From the NCBI GenBank assembly GCA_030038755.1, contig JASHSK010000071.1:1-52437 (forward strand): 52,437 bases of DNA, written 5' to 3'. Of this stretch, positions 45,010-52,437 are shown piece after piece (the first letter of the stretch is position 1; each line of letters starts with the position of its first letter). The notes under the pieces were generated by a model. The model was not told where the DNA came from. It saw nothing but the letters and a program-made list of their open reading frames with translations, and made no database searches. A program made the position numbers and the translations under genes. The DNA is from Gammaproteobacteria bacterium. Its GTDB lineage: Bacteria; Pseudomonadota; Gammaproteobacteria; Steroidobacterales; Steroidobacteraceae.

Positions 45010-45714
45010 ATGGCAGTCAGGGCAATCGAGGCCGTCGGCATCAACAAATGGTTTGGGGAGAGCGAGCCCCGCACCCATGCGGTCAAGGACGTCAACTTCG
45101 AGGCGAACTTCGGTGAGATCGTGTACGTGGTCGGGCCGTCGGGAAGCGGCAAGACGACCATGCTCAGCATGATCTCCGGCATCCTGCGGCCCAACTCGGG
45201 AACCGTGAAGATCGAGGGCACGGAGATCTGGAATATGTCTGCGGATGCGCTCGCTGACTTCCGGCTGCACAAGATCGGCTTCGTTTTCCAGGACTATCAC
45301 CTGTTTCCCAGGCTCACCACCGCCGAGAACGTCGCGATCCCGCTGGTGCTGCAGCGCCGTGACTGGGACGAGTCATTGGCCGAGGCGCGGCGCGACCTGG
45401 AAGTGGTGGGGTTACGCGACCGCGCGCAGCTGCCGCCGGTGAAGCTCAGCGGTGGTGAGCAGCAGCGTGTTGCCATTGCCCGCGCCATCATCAGCCGCCC
45501 GGACATCATGATCTTCGACGAGCCGACAGCCTCGCTCGACGGTGAGACCGGCCGCAACATCGTGCAATTCGTGCGCGAGCATCTGCTCTCGGACAAGCGC
45601 TGCATCGTCATCGTCACGCACGACAGCCGCATATACGAATTCGCCGACCGGATCCTGAGAATGGAGGACGGCAGGATGACGGGAGTCGAACGGAGTCAGT
45701 TGAATGCACAATAA
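45010..45714 (+). CDS. ABC exporter ATPase, DevA/LolD-like
   Basis: 234 residues, Walker A GPSGSGKTTMLSMISG, signature LSGGEQQRVAIARAI, Walker B IMIFDEPTASLD, and H-loop VTHDSRIYEF. Closest in style to LolD/DevA/MacB ATPases that power mechanotransmission rather than pore transport. It overlaps the HlyD gene by 11 bases. Confidence 0.92.
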   Translation: MAVRAIEAVGINKWFGESEPRTHAVKDVNFEANFGEIVYVVGPSGSGKTTMLSMISGILRPNSGTVKIEGTEIWNMSADALADFRLHKIGFVFQDYHLFPRLTTAENVAIPLVLQRRDWDESLAEARRDLEVVGLRDRAQLPPVKLSGGEQQRVAIARAIISRPDIMIFDEPTASLDGETGRNIVQFVREHLLSDKRCIVIVTHDSRIYEFADRILRMEDGRMTGVERSQLNAQ

Positions 45715-46789
45715 GATCATCTTCATCGCCTCGGGACTCGCGCTGGTGCTGGCGCTGGTCAGCGCTTTCATCTTCAGCGAGCAGCCGAAGGCTCAGTCAC
45801 CGGTCTTCAACCCGACCGTCGACCCGTACGCGCACGGGATCTACTCCGAGGGCATGATCGAGAGCGACCAGGCTCAGGGCGAGAACATCAATCTGTATCC
45901 GGAGGTGCCGGGACCGATCACGCGGGTGCTGGTCGCCGAGGGTCAGAAGGTGCACAAGGGCGACGCGCTGCTCACCATCGACGACTCGGTGCAGCGCGCC
46001 ACCACCGCGCAGCTGCAGGCCCAGGCCGAGGGTGCTCTGGCGATGCTGCATGAACTGCGGGCCGAGCCGCGTCCCGAGACGCTCGCCGTGTCCGTCGCGC
46101 AGGTCGATAACGCGCGTGCGACGCTGCAGAACGCGCGCGATCAGCTCGAGAAGGAGCAGCACTCCTACCAGATGGATCCGAAATCCGTGAGCCGCAACGA
46201 CCTCGATAACGCGATCAACGCCGAGCGCATTGCGGCCACCAATCTCGAGGTGGTCGACAGGCAGTACCAGCTCACCAGGGCGGGCGCGTGGATTTACGAC
46301 ATCCAGAACCAGGAGAGAACCTATACGAGCCTGCAGAGATCCTACCTGTCGGCGGCGGCGCTGCTGGCGAAGTACACGATTCGCGCCCCCAACGACGGCG
46401 TCGTCCTTGCGGTGCAGGCCACCGCCGGCAGCTACGTTTCCTCGCAGGGCGCGTACGACTCCTACACACAGGGATTCGATCCGCTCATCGTGATGGGCAG
46501 GGCCGAGAGCAGCCTCGAGGTGCGGGCCTACATCGACGAGATTCTCATCCACGAGATGCCGGATCCCTCCAGGATGCAGGCGGAGATGTTCATTCGCGGC
46601 ACCAGCGATCACGTGCCCCTGAGCTTCGTGCGCATCCAGCCGTACATCTCGCCGAAGATCGAACTCTCCGACGAGCGTCAGGAGCTCGTGGACGTGCGCG
46701 TTCTGCCGGTGATCTTCCGCTTCACGAACCCCGCGACCCTGCACCTTTATCCAGGGCAGCTGGTGGATGTGTATGTCAAATCCCAGTGA
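45704..46789 (+). CDS. HlyD/DevB membrane fusion protein
   Basis: 361 residues: N-terminal anchor helix (IIFIASGLALVLALVSAFIF), biotinyl-lipoyl half-motif EVPGPITRVLVAEGQKVHKG, a long alpha-helical hairpin (residues about 90-200), the second lipoyl half (YTIRAPNDGVVLAVQATAGS) and beta-barrel domains to the end. It spans the periplasm to link the permease to the outer-membrane factor encoded next, with a 17-base overlap. Confidence 0.9.
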   Translation: MHNKIIFIASGLALVLALVSAFIFSEQPKAQSPVFNPTVDPYAHGIYSEGMIESDQAQGENINLYPEVPGPITRVLVAEGQKVHKGDALLTIDDSVQRATTAQLQAQAEGALAMLHELRAEPRPETLAVSVAQVDNARATLQNARDQLEKEQHSYQMDPKSVSRNDLDNAINAERIAATNLEVVDRQYQLTRAGAWIYDIQNQERTYTSLQRSYLSAAALLAKYTIRAPNDGVVLAVQATAGSYVSSQGAYDSYTQGFDPLIVMGRAESSLEVRAYIDEILIHEMPDPSRMQAEMFIRGTSDHVPLSFVRIQPYISPKIELSDERQELVDVRVLPVIFRFTNPATLHLYPGQLVDVYVKSQ

Positions 46790-48254
46790 TGCACGCGGCG
46801 CCGTGCGCGCGATCGGGCCGCTGTCGTTGCTGACGGCGGTGGCGTGCGGCGTTGCGGGTTGCGCGGTCGGGCCGAATTTTCGCTCCCCGGCAGCCCCGGC
46901 GGTGACCCACTACGCGTTCGCGGCGGATCCGTCCGGCACTGCCGCTGCCGGGGGAATCGCGCAGCGCTTCACCGCCGGCGGGGCCGTGGCGGGTGATTGG
47001 TGGCGTCTGTTCGACTCCGCGCAGCTGCAGGCCGTGATCGCGGAAGCGCTCAGCAACAACCCCGGGCTGCAGGCCGCGCAGGCAAGTCTGCGCGCGAGCG
47101 AGTCCAGCCTGCGGGCCGGCTACGGCATCTTTTACCCGCAAGTCCACGGGGATGCCGAGGCGATGCGCGAGCGCTTCTCGCCCGTGGAGCTGGGACAGAG
47201 CACACCAGGCAGTGTCTTCAACCTGTTTACGCTGTCGGCCTCAGCGAGCTACGCGCTCGACCTGTTCGGCGGCGAGCGCCGGCAGCTGGAGAGTCTGGCC
47301 GCTCAGGTGGACGTGCAGCGCGCGAACGAGCACGCCACCTACGTCGCATTACTCTCCAATGTCGTGAACACCGTGGTCGCCGAAGCGGCCTATGCCGCCG
47401 AGATTGATGCGACCCGGCAGCTCGTCGAGCTGCAGCGCGAACAGGTGCGGCTGGCGCAGGTGCAATATCAGGCCGGCACCCAGCCGTATTCCGGGGTGCT
47501 GAGTCTGCAGAGCCAGCTGGCCACATACGAGGCCACCGTCCCGCAGCTTCAGCAGAAGCTCACACAGAGCGACGACCTGCTGGCGACGCTCGTCGGCCAC
47601 GTGCCGGCAGAGCAGCGCCCGCCGCAGATCGATCTGAAGGATCTCAAGCTGCCCGCGGATCTGCCCGTGAGTCTACCCTCGGATCTGATCCGTCAGCGTC
47701 CGGACATACTCGTCGCCGAGGCGACCGCCCATGCGGCGAGCGCCAATATCGGGGTCGCGACGGCCGCGATGCTTCCGAGCGTGACGTTGAGTGGTGACTA
47801 CGCGGCGGAAGGTACCGCGGCGAGCCGCATCTTTGCCCCGGGCGGCAAGGCCTGGAGCTTCGGTGCGGACGTGACGGCACCGCTGTTCGAGGGAGGTACG
47901 CTGTGGTTCAACCGCAAGGCGGCCATCGAAAACTATCGCCAGGCGATGGCGCTCTACCGGCAGACCGTCCTCGGCGCGTTCGAGCAGGTCGCCGACACGC
48001 TGCGCGCGCTCGATCACGATGCCTCTGCCCTGGCGGCGGAGAATGAGGCCCTGAGCACCGCGCAGCAGGCGTTGCACCTGGTGCAGACCAACTACCAGGC
48101 GGGCCTGGATACGTATCTGGATGTCCTGAACGCCGACGCCCAGTACCACCAGGCCGTGATCAACGATGTGCAGGCCATCGCCGCGCGCTATCAGGACACC
48201 GTTGCACTCTATGTCGCCCTGGGCGGCGGCTGGTGGAATGCGTCCCGTCAATAG
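46773..48254 (+). CDS. TolC/OprM-type outer-membrane lipoprotein
   Basis: 493 residues from ATG 46773. A lipoprotein signal with GVAGC (the lipobox) is followed by GPNFRSPAAPAVTHYAF, the usual NodT/OprM opening. Repeated helical hairpins (SNNPGLQAAQASLRASESSL and the internal LIRQRPDILVAEATAHAASA) match the outer-membrane efflux family. It forms the exit duct for the exporter encoded upstream. Confidence 0.92.
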   Translation: MSNPSDARGAVRAIGPLSLLTAVACGVAGCAVGPNFRSPAAPAVTHYAFAADPSGTAAAGGIAQRFTAGGAVAGDWWRLFDSAQLQAVIAEALSNNPGLQAAQASLRASESSLRAGYGIFYPQVHGDAEAMRERFSPVELGQSTPGSVFNLFTLSASASYALDLFGGERRQLESLAAQVDVQRANEHATYVALLSNVVNTVVAEAAYAAEIDATRQLVELQREQVRLAQVQYQAGTQPYSGVLSLQSQLATYEATVPQLQQKLTQSDDLLATLVGHVPAEQRPPQIDLKDLKLPADLPVSLPSDLIRQRPDILVAEATAHAASANIGVATAAMLPSVTLSGDYAAEGTAASRIFAPGGKAWSFGADVTAPLFEGGTLWFNRKAAIENYRQAMALYRQTVLGAFEQVADTLRALDHDASALAAENEALSTAQQALHLVQTNYQAGLDTYLDVLNADAQYHQAVINDVQAIAARYQDTVALYVALGGGWWNASRQ

Positions 48255-48278
48255 AACGGGCGCGTGCCGGTGCAGGGA

Positions 48279-48302
48279 TTACGCAGAGGGTTACGCAGGG
48301 GT
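48279..48302. repeat. Two TTACGCAGRGG direct repeats
   Basis: TTACGCAGAGGG at 48279 is followed directly by TTACGCAGGGG at 48291, in the spacer between convergent exporter and CBS genes. The reverse of the core, TGCGTAA, also occurs in the element at 48861-48910. The position at a 3' end makes a promoter role unlikely; no other function is visible. Confidence 0.4.
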
Positions 48303-48325
48303 TGTCGGAAATATCCGCCCGTCGC

Positions 48326-48763
48326 TCAGGGTGAAGCGCCCGCCTGACTGGCCACCACGGCGGCGAGGCCGCTGATCTGCTGCGCGATGTGCTGCAGCAG
48401 ATCGTCGGTCGATATCATGCCAACGGGCGCACCGAGCTCATCGACCACCGGCGCGCGGCGCACCCGGCGGGCGCGCAGCTTTTGCAGTGCTTGCGCGGCG
48501 TCATCCGCGGTGCGCACCACCAGGGGGTTGTGCGTCATCGCATCGGCGATGCTCAGCTGTGAAAAATCAGCCACCTGCTCGAGCTGCCGGCGCACGATAT
48601 CGCGATCGGTGAGGATGCCGGCGACGGTCGCGTGACCTGCCACGGCTCGCGTCACGATCACCGTGCCGACGCGCTCGCCATACATCAGAGTGACCGCATC
48701 GGACAACGACGTGCCGAGGGGGACGGCGACGACGCGGTGACTGCAAATATCTGCGACGTTCAT
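48326..48763 (-). CDS. CBS-pair protein 1
   Basis: 145 residues from ATG 48763, GGAG ribosome site. Two CBS motifs in tandem (SLSDAVTLMYGERVGTVIVT and VRTADDAAQALQKLRARRVR) with GILTDRDIVRR and GMISTDDLLQHIA at the end of each. CBS pairs bind AMP, ATP or related nucleotides as energy sensors. It is divergent from a paralogue (48936) that starts with the same MNVA-IC pattern; a conserved element lies between. Confidence 0.9.
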   Translation of the reverse strand: MNVADICSHRVVAVPLGTSLSDAVTLMYGERVGTVIVTRAVAGHATVAGILTDRDIVRRQLEQVADFSQLSIADAMTHNPLVVRTADDAAQALQKLRARRVRRAPVVDELGAPVGMISTDDLLQHIAQQISGLAAVVASQAGASP

Positions 48764-48860
48764 GAGATTCGCTCCATCTCCAGGCCATGGCCGGTGCTCT
48801 TGCGCGGCTGACCAATGGCGATTGTCCGGCGGGCATTCGGCCATGGGTCAGGACGCCCGG

Positions 48861-48910
48861 CAATGCGTAGCTGTGCGGAGCGCATGCGTAACAATGCGGA
48901 TAGGCAGGCG
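48861..48910. promoter_or_regulatory. Duplicated promoter element, copy 2
   Basis: CAATGCGTAGCTGTGCGG, CATGCGTAACAATGCGGA and TAGGCAGGCG, aligned with copy 1 at 43363-43414 over about 50 bases with over two thirds identity by eye. It holds two ATGCGTA cores (48862, 48884) and lies 25 bases before the ATG of one CBS gene and 98 before the other. Strong candidate operator of a regulator controlling both. Confidence 0.55.
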
Positions 48911-48935
48911 GACGCAGCGCTCGTAGTGTGAATCC

Positions 48936-49382
48936 ATGAACGTTGCACAAATCTGTACGCGCGAGGTCCTGCTGATCAAGGCCGGGCAGCCGCTGGTCGA
49001 GGCTGCACGACTGATGCAGCAGCGGCGGGTGGGAGGGCTGGTGGTGATCGAGGAGCATGCCGGTTCGGTGCGTCCGGTCGGCATGTTGACCGATCGGGAC
49101 ATCATCTGCGGTCAGTTCGCGCATCAGGCCGATCTGCATTGCCTGACGGTCGCGGAGGTCATGGCGGCACCGGCCGCCACGGTTACCGAGAATCAGAGTC
49201 TCGAGGAGGCCATCGCGGTGCTGCGTGCCCGAGGCGTGCGGCGTGCCCCCGTGATCAATGGCAGCGGGGAGCTGGTCGGCATTGTGACGCTGGATGATCT
49301 GTTGCCGGCGGTAGCCGGCGAGCTCGATGCGCTGGCGCAGCTGATCGGTGCGCAGGCCTCACACGAGCACGCTGCCGATTGA
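48936..49382 (+). CDS. CBS-pair protein 2
   Basis: 148 residues. Two CBS repeats (PLVEAARLMQQRRVGGLVVI ending GMLTDRDIICG, and SLEEAIAVLRARGVRRAPVI ending GIVTLDDLLPA). It is related to the gene at 48326 and 50452. Its 5' region carries the duplicated element. It precedes pfkA by 38 bases, so it may sense adenine nucleotides for the glycolytic enzyme next to it, though direct contact is not shown. Confidence 0.9.
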   Translation: MNVAQICTREVLLIKAGQPLVEAARLMQQRRVGGLVVIEEHAGSVRPVGMLTDRDIICGQFAHQADLHCLTVAEVMAAPAATVTENQSLEEAIAVLRARGVRRAPVINGSGELVGIVTLDDLLPAVAGELDALAQLIGAQASHEHAAD

Positions 49383-49420
49383 GCAAGACAAATCCTGGAT
49401 TTCGCGCGGACGGGTAGATC

Positions 49421-50392
49421 ATGCCGCGATTGGCCGTGGTGACGAGCGGCGGAGATGCTCCGGGCATGAATGCCGCGGTGCGGGCGGTGGTGCGCGCCGC
49501 CGTGGCGCACGGCTGGGAAGTGCACGGAGTGCCACACGGTTATACCGGACTGATCGGCGGCGAACTACGCACCCTTGGTCTGCGTGACGTGGGCGGTATC
49601 ATCGAGCAGGGGGGCACCGTCCTGGGCACATCACGGTGTGAGCGTCTCAAGAGCGGCGAGGGGCTGGAACTGGCGCTCGCGACACTGCGCACGCTTGACA
49701 TCGCCGCGCTCGTGGTGATCGGCGGCAACGGTTCGCAGACCGGCGCCTGGGAACTGGCGCAACACGGCGCGCCGGTCGTCGGCATCGCCTCCACCATCGA
49801 TAACGACCTGTATGGCACGGACATCAGCATCGGAGCCACGACCGCTACCGACGTCGCGTTGCAGGCCATCAATCAGCTGCGAGTCACTGCCTCGGCGATG
49901 ACGCGAGCGTTTCTCGTCGAGGTCATGGGTCGCAGCTGCGGTTACCTGGCCTTGATGGCGGGTATCGCCGGCGGCGCGGAGGCCATTGTCATCCCGGAGG
50001 CGGAACTGCCGCCCGAGGAGCTCGCGCGGGAGCTGCGCGCGGGGTACCTGCGCGGCAAGAGCCATGCCATCGCAGTGGTGGCGGAAGGCGCCCGCTATCC
50101 TGCCGAGGCACTGCTGAGCTACTTCCGCGAGCATCGCGACCGATTGGGATTCGATGTGCGTGCGACGCGCCTGGGTCACGTGCAGCGCGGCGGCGCCCCT
50201 GGCGCCTTCGACCGGATGCTCGGTACGCAGCTGGGTGTGGCCGCAGTCTCGGCGGCGATGGAAGGGCGCTTCGGCACACTCGTCGGCCTGCGAGCGGGGG
50301 AGCCGACCCTCACGACCCTGGCCCAGGTGGCAGGCAGGACGCGACCGGCAGACAGGCGTCTGCTGGAGCTGGCTCGGATGATGGCGATGTAA
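49421..50392 (+). CDS. pfkA: 6-phosphofructokinase with GGNGS motif
   Basis: 323 residues. Typical PfkA: VTSGGDAPGMNAAVRAVVR, TSRCERLKSGE, STIDNDLYGTDISIGATTAT, MGRSCGYLALMAGIAGG, and the closing LGHVQRGGAPGAFDRML. The site that in E. coli reads GGDGS reads GGNGS here (Asn103 for Asp103, a Mg2+-linked residue), while the catalytic Asp127 in TIDND is kept. This variation occurs in a known subgroup of bacterial PFKs, so the enzyme is probably active; its phosphate donor or kinetics may differ. Substrate specificity (ATP or PPi) cannot be set by sequence alone. Confidence 0.88.
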   Translation: MPRLAVVTSGGDAPGMNAAVRAVVRAAVAHGWEVHGVPHGYTGLIGGELRTLGLRDVGGIIEQGGTVLGTSRCERLKSGEGLELALATLRTLDIAALVVIGGNGSQTGAWELAQHGAPVVGIASTIDNDLYGTDISIGATTATDVALQAINQLRVTASAMTRAFLVEVMGRSCGYLALMAGIAGGAEAIVIPEAELPPEELARELRAGYLRGKSHAIAVVAEGARYPAEALLSYFREHRDRLGFDVRATRLGHVQRGGAPGAFDRMLGTQLGVAAVSAAMEGRFGTLVGLRAGEPTLTTLAQVAGRTRPADRRLLELARMMAM

Positions 50393-50451
50393 GGGATCTG
50401 AGACGGGACTACCGCTTAGGCGCTCGCAAGTCGGGCAGGAAGGATAGAGCC

Positions 50452-50901
50452 ATGTTGCTGAAGGAAGTGTGCACGCTGGATGCGATCTGCGCTGACCCGC
50501 AGACGCGCGTGCTGGCTGCCGCGCATCTCATGCGCACCCATCATGTGGGTGACCTGGTGGTCGTCGAGGAACCCGATGCCGAACGCGTGCCGCTGGGGGT
50601 GATCACCGACCGGGATCTGGCACTCGAGGTACTTGGCAACGGCCTCGATCCGGCTACCACGACCCTGGGTAGTCTGATCCATCGGCCGGTGGTGATCGCC
50701 CACGAGGATGAAGATACCTCAGTGATCGTGGAGCGCATGCACACTCATGGCGTGCGCAGAGTCCCCGTGGTGGACTCTCGCGGCGCGGTTGTCGGCATCA
50801 TTACGTTGGACGATCTGCTACGGGTGTTCGTGGACGAGGCCGCGAAGCTGGTGCAAATCATGTCCCGTGGCCGGGATCGCGAGCAGCGTACGCGCCGCTA
50901 G
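50452..50901 (+). CDS. CBS-pair protein 3
   Basis: 149 residues with two CBS motifs (RVLAAAHLMRTHHVGDLVVV ending GVITDRDLALE; TSVIVERMHTHGVRRVPVVD ending GIITLDDLLRVF). Third paralogue in 2.6 kb. Lies between pfkA and ppsA, enzymes that run in opposite directions around PEP, so a sensing role fits the context; no partner shown. Confidence 0.9.
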   Translation: MLLKEVCTLDAICADPQTRVLAAAHLMRTHHVGDLVVVEEPDAERVPLGVITDRDLALEVLGNGLDPATTTLGSLIHRPVVIAHEDEDTSVIVERMHTHGVRRVPVVDSRGAVVGIITLDDLLRVFVDEAAKLVQIMSRGRDREQRTRR

Positions 50902-50950
50902 CGTCGGGTAGCGCACTGTTGCTGACTGTGCGGTCAAGGCGCGTGTCAGG

Positions 50951-50971
50951 AATACGCGAAAACCGCAGTAC
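50951..50971. promoter_or_regulatory. Possible FixJ-like element upstream of ppsA
   Basis: ATACGCGAAAACCGCAGTAC, about 70-90 bases before ppsA, shares the TACG-(A)AACC-GTA pattern with 34406. It is by-eye similarity and weaker than the elements at 43363 and 48861. Confidence 0.25.
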
Positions 50972-51040
50972 CCTGCGCCATGCCCGGATGGCCTCGCCCG
51001 AGCAGCGGACCTAGGCTGGATTCAGCAGCGGGAGACAGTC

Positions 51041-52437
51041 ATGGCCGATGCGGCGTATCGTTACATTCGTTTCTTTCAGGACATCGGCATCGACGACGTG
51101 CCGCTGGTCGGGGGCAAGAACGCGGCGCTCGGTGAGATGTATCGCGCCCTCGGCGGTCAGGGCATGCGTATTCCCAACGGCTTTGCCATCACGGCCGATG
51201 CATACCGCTATATGCTCGATGAGGCGCACGCCTGGCCGCAGCTGCATGCGGCGCTCGACGGACTCGACCCCAACGACAGCGCGGACCTGGCGGCGCGCGG
51301 TGAGCGCGCCCGCTCCGTCATCCTCGGGGCGGCGCTGCCCGCGCCGCTACGCGCGGAAATTTTGCGTGCCTACGCGCAGCTGCGCGCGCAGTATGGCGAC
51401 ACCCTGAGCGTTGCCGTGCGCAGCTCCGCCACCGCCGAGGATCTGCCCACGGCGAGCTTCGCCGGCCAGCAGGACACCTATCTGAACATCAGCGGCGAGC
51501 AGGCGCTGCTGGCCGCCTGTCAACGCTGCTTTGCGAGTCTGTTCACCGATCGTGCCATCCACTATCGGGTCGACCAGCACTTCGATCACTTCCGTGTCGC
51601 GCTGTCGATCGGCGTGATGAAAATGGTGCGCTCCGACCTCGCCGCCAGCGGCATCATGTTCTCGCTGGACACCGACAGCGGTTTTCGCGATGTGGTCCTG
51701 ATCAGCGCCTCCTACGGGCTCGGCGAGAACATCGTACAGGGCAACGTCGACCCGGATGATTTCTACGTCTTCAAGCCGACGCTGGCGCGCGGCTTTCGGC
51801 AGGTGCTGCGCCGCGAGCTCGGCGGCAAGGAGATGAAACTGATCTATGGCGAGGGGATGGAGACGACGCGCAATACGCCGACCTCGGCCGACGAGCGCGC
51901 GCGATTCTGTCTGAGCGATGAAGAGGTGCTGCAGCTGGCCGACTACGCGGTGCGCATCGAGCAGCACTTCAGCACACATGCGGGACATGCGGTACCGATG
52001 GACATGGAGTGGGCCAAGGACGGCGTGGACGGTCAGCTGTACCTGCTGCAGGCGCGTCCCGAAACGGTGGCTTCTCAGAAGGCCACCGGCCGCATCGAGG
52101 AGTATCACCTGCGCGGCCACGGTGCGCAGCGGCTCACCGGATTGGCCATCGGCAGCCGCATCGGCCACGGCCGCGCTCATGTGATCGCCTCGGCAGCGCA
52201 CATGGCCGACTTTCACGACGGCGAGGTGCTGGTGACGGATAACACCACGCCGGACTGGGAACCGATCATGCGGCGCGCCGCAGCCGTGGTTACCAACCGC
52301 GGAGGCCGCACCTGTCATGCGGCGATCGTGGCCCGCGAGCTGGGGATTCCGGCCATCGTCGGCACCGGCCGGGCCACCGAGACGCTGCGCAGCGGCGAGG
52401 AGCTCACCGTGGACTGCAGCGCGGGCGAAACCGGGCA
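51041..52437 (+). CDS. ppsA: Phosphoenolpyruvate synthase, 5' part (3' end outside window)
   Basis: Starts at ATG 51041 with a GGGAG ribosome site (CGGGAGACAGTC). The visible 465 residues have GKNAALGEMYRAL, RSSATAEDLPTASFAGQQDT, GIMFSLDTDSGFRDVVLISA and the phosphohistidine segment NRGGRTCHAAIVARELGIPA near residue 431. PEP synthase turns pyruvate, ATP and water into PEP, AMP and phosphate. The frame is open to the last base, so the C-terminal PEP-binding barrel is cut off. Likely linked to glycolysis/gluconeogenesis switching with pfkA. Confidence 0.93.
   Translation, partial: MADAAYRYIRFFQDIGIDDVPLVGGKNAALGEMYRALGGQGMRIPNGFAITADAYRYMLDEAHAWPQLHAALDGLDPNDSADLAARGERARSVILGAALPAPLRAEILRAYAQLRAQYGDTLSVAVRSSATAEDLPTASFAGQQDTYLNISGEQALLAACQRCFASLFTDRAIHYRVDQHFDHFRVALSIGVMKMVRSDLAASGIMFSLDTDSGFRDVVLISASYGLGENIVQGNVDPDDFYVFKPTLARGFRQVLRRELGGKEMKLIYGEGMETTRNTPTSADERARFCLSDEEVLQLADYAVRIEQHFSTHAGHAVPMDMEWAKDGVDGQLYLLQARPETVASQKATGRIEEYHLRGHGAQRLTGLAIGSRIGHGRAHVIASAAHMADFHDGEVLVTDNTTPDWEPIMRRAAAVVTNRGGRTCHAAIVARELGIPAIVGTGRATETLRSGEELTVDCSAGETG

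Overview
The window is chromosomal DNA of a high-GC proteobacterium. Gene content (N-type ATPase, Bat/MoxR operon, FixL/FixJ pair, LdtD- and MepK-like cell-wall enzymes, DUF2934, CBS and Usp stress proteins) fits a gamma- or betaproteobacterium able to live with little oxygen. I cannot fix the genus. Genes are tightly packed, many with 4-base stop/start overlaps. I see no rRNA, tRNA, CRISPR array, transposase or prophage.

Left part (1-14.5 kb). The window opens with the 3' end of a haloacid dehalogenase gene abutting a thioredoxin-reductase remnant, then an MFS exporter. A fluoride riboswitch (2352-2402) precedes crcB, a HIT protein and DUF190. After a secreted esterase on the minus strand comes a seven-gene operon (5073-12553): MoxR ATPase, DUF58, DUF4381, two von Willebrand A proteins (the second fused to TPRs), BatD and a TPR/SH3 protein. 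Several small unknown genes and a DUF1993 gene follow.

Middle (14.5-32 kb). Cardiolipin synthase, an RNB ribonuclease overlapping a LOG-family gene, alpha-glucan phosphorylase, a Ni/Co transporter, a diheme cytochrome c and an orphan FixJ-type regulator lead to a sugar nucleotidyltransferase. Six bases further on starts a complete N-ATPase operon, atpDCQRBEFAG (24888-31848). Its b subunit is long and delta-like at the C-terminus, and no separate delta gene is present. Short tandem repeats lie at the atpB/atpE and atpF/atpA junctions; those at atpF/atpA carry in-frame alternative starts for the alpha subunit.

Right part (32-52.4 kb). A PAS-GAF hybrid kinase, a secreted DUF6515 protein, a P-type H+-ATPase-like pump, a FixL-type kinase with the residues expected of a heme-PAS oxygen sensor, a tandem Usp protein, convergent MepK-like and LdtD-like genes, a host-attachment protein, DUF2934, a DevBCA-type exporter with its outer-membrane factor, three small CBS-pair proteins, a phosphofructokinase and the 5' part of PEP synthase.

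Taken together, the right half looks like an oxygen- or energy-stress island: glycogen breakdown, glycolysis/gluconeogenesis switch enzymes, ion pumps, nucleotide-sensing CBS proteins and envelope remodelling, probably under FixLJ-type control. The most interesting observations are a roughly 50-bp promoter element found twice upstream of unrelated genes (43363-43414 and 48861-48910), the repeat that couples atpF to atpA, and the FixL/FixJ pair split by about 15 kb with FixJ-like sites nearby. All functional links are inference from sequence.
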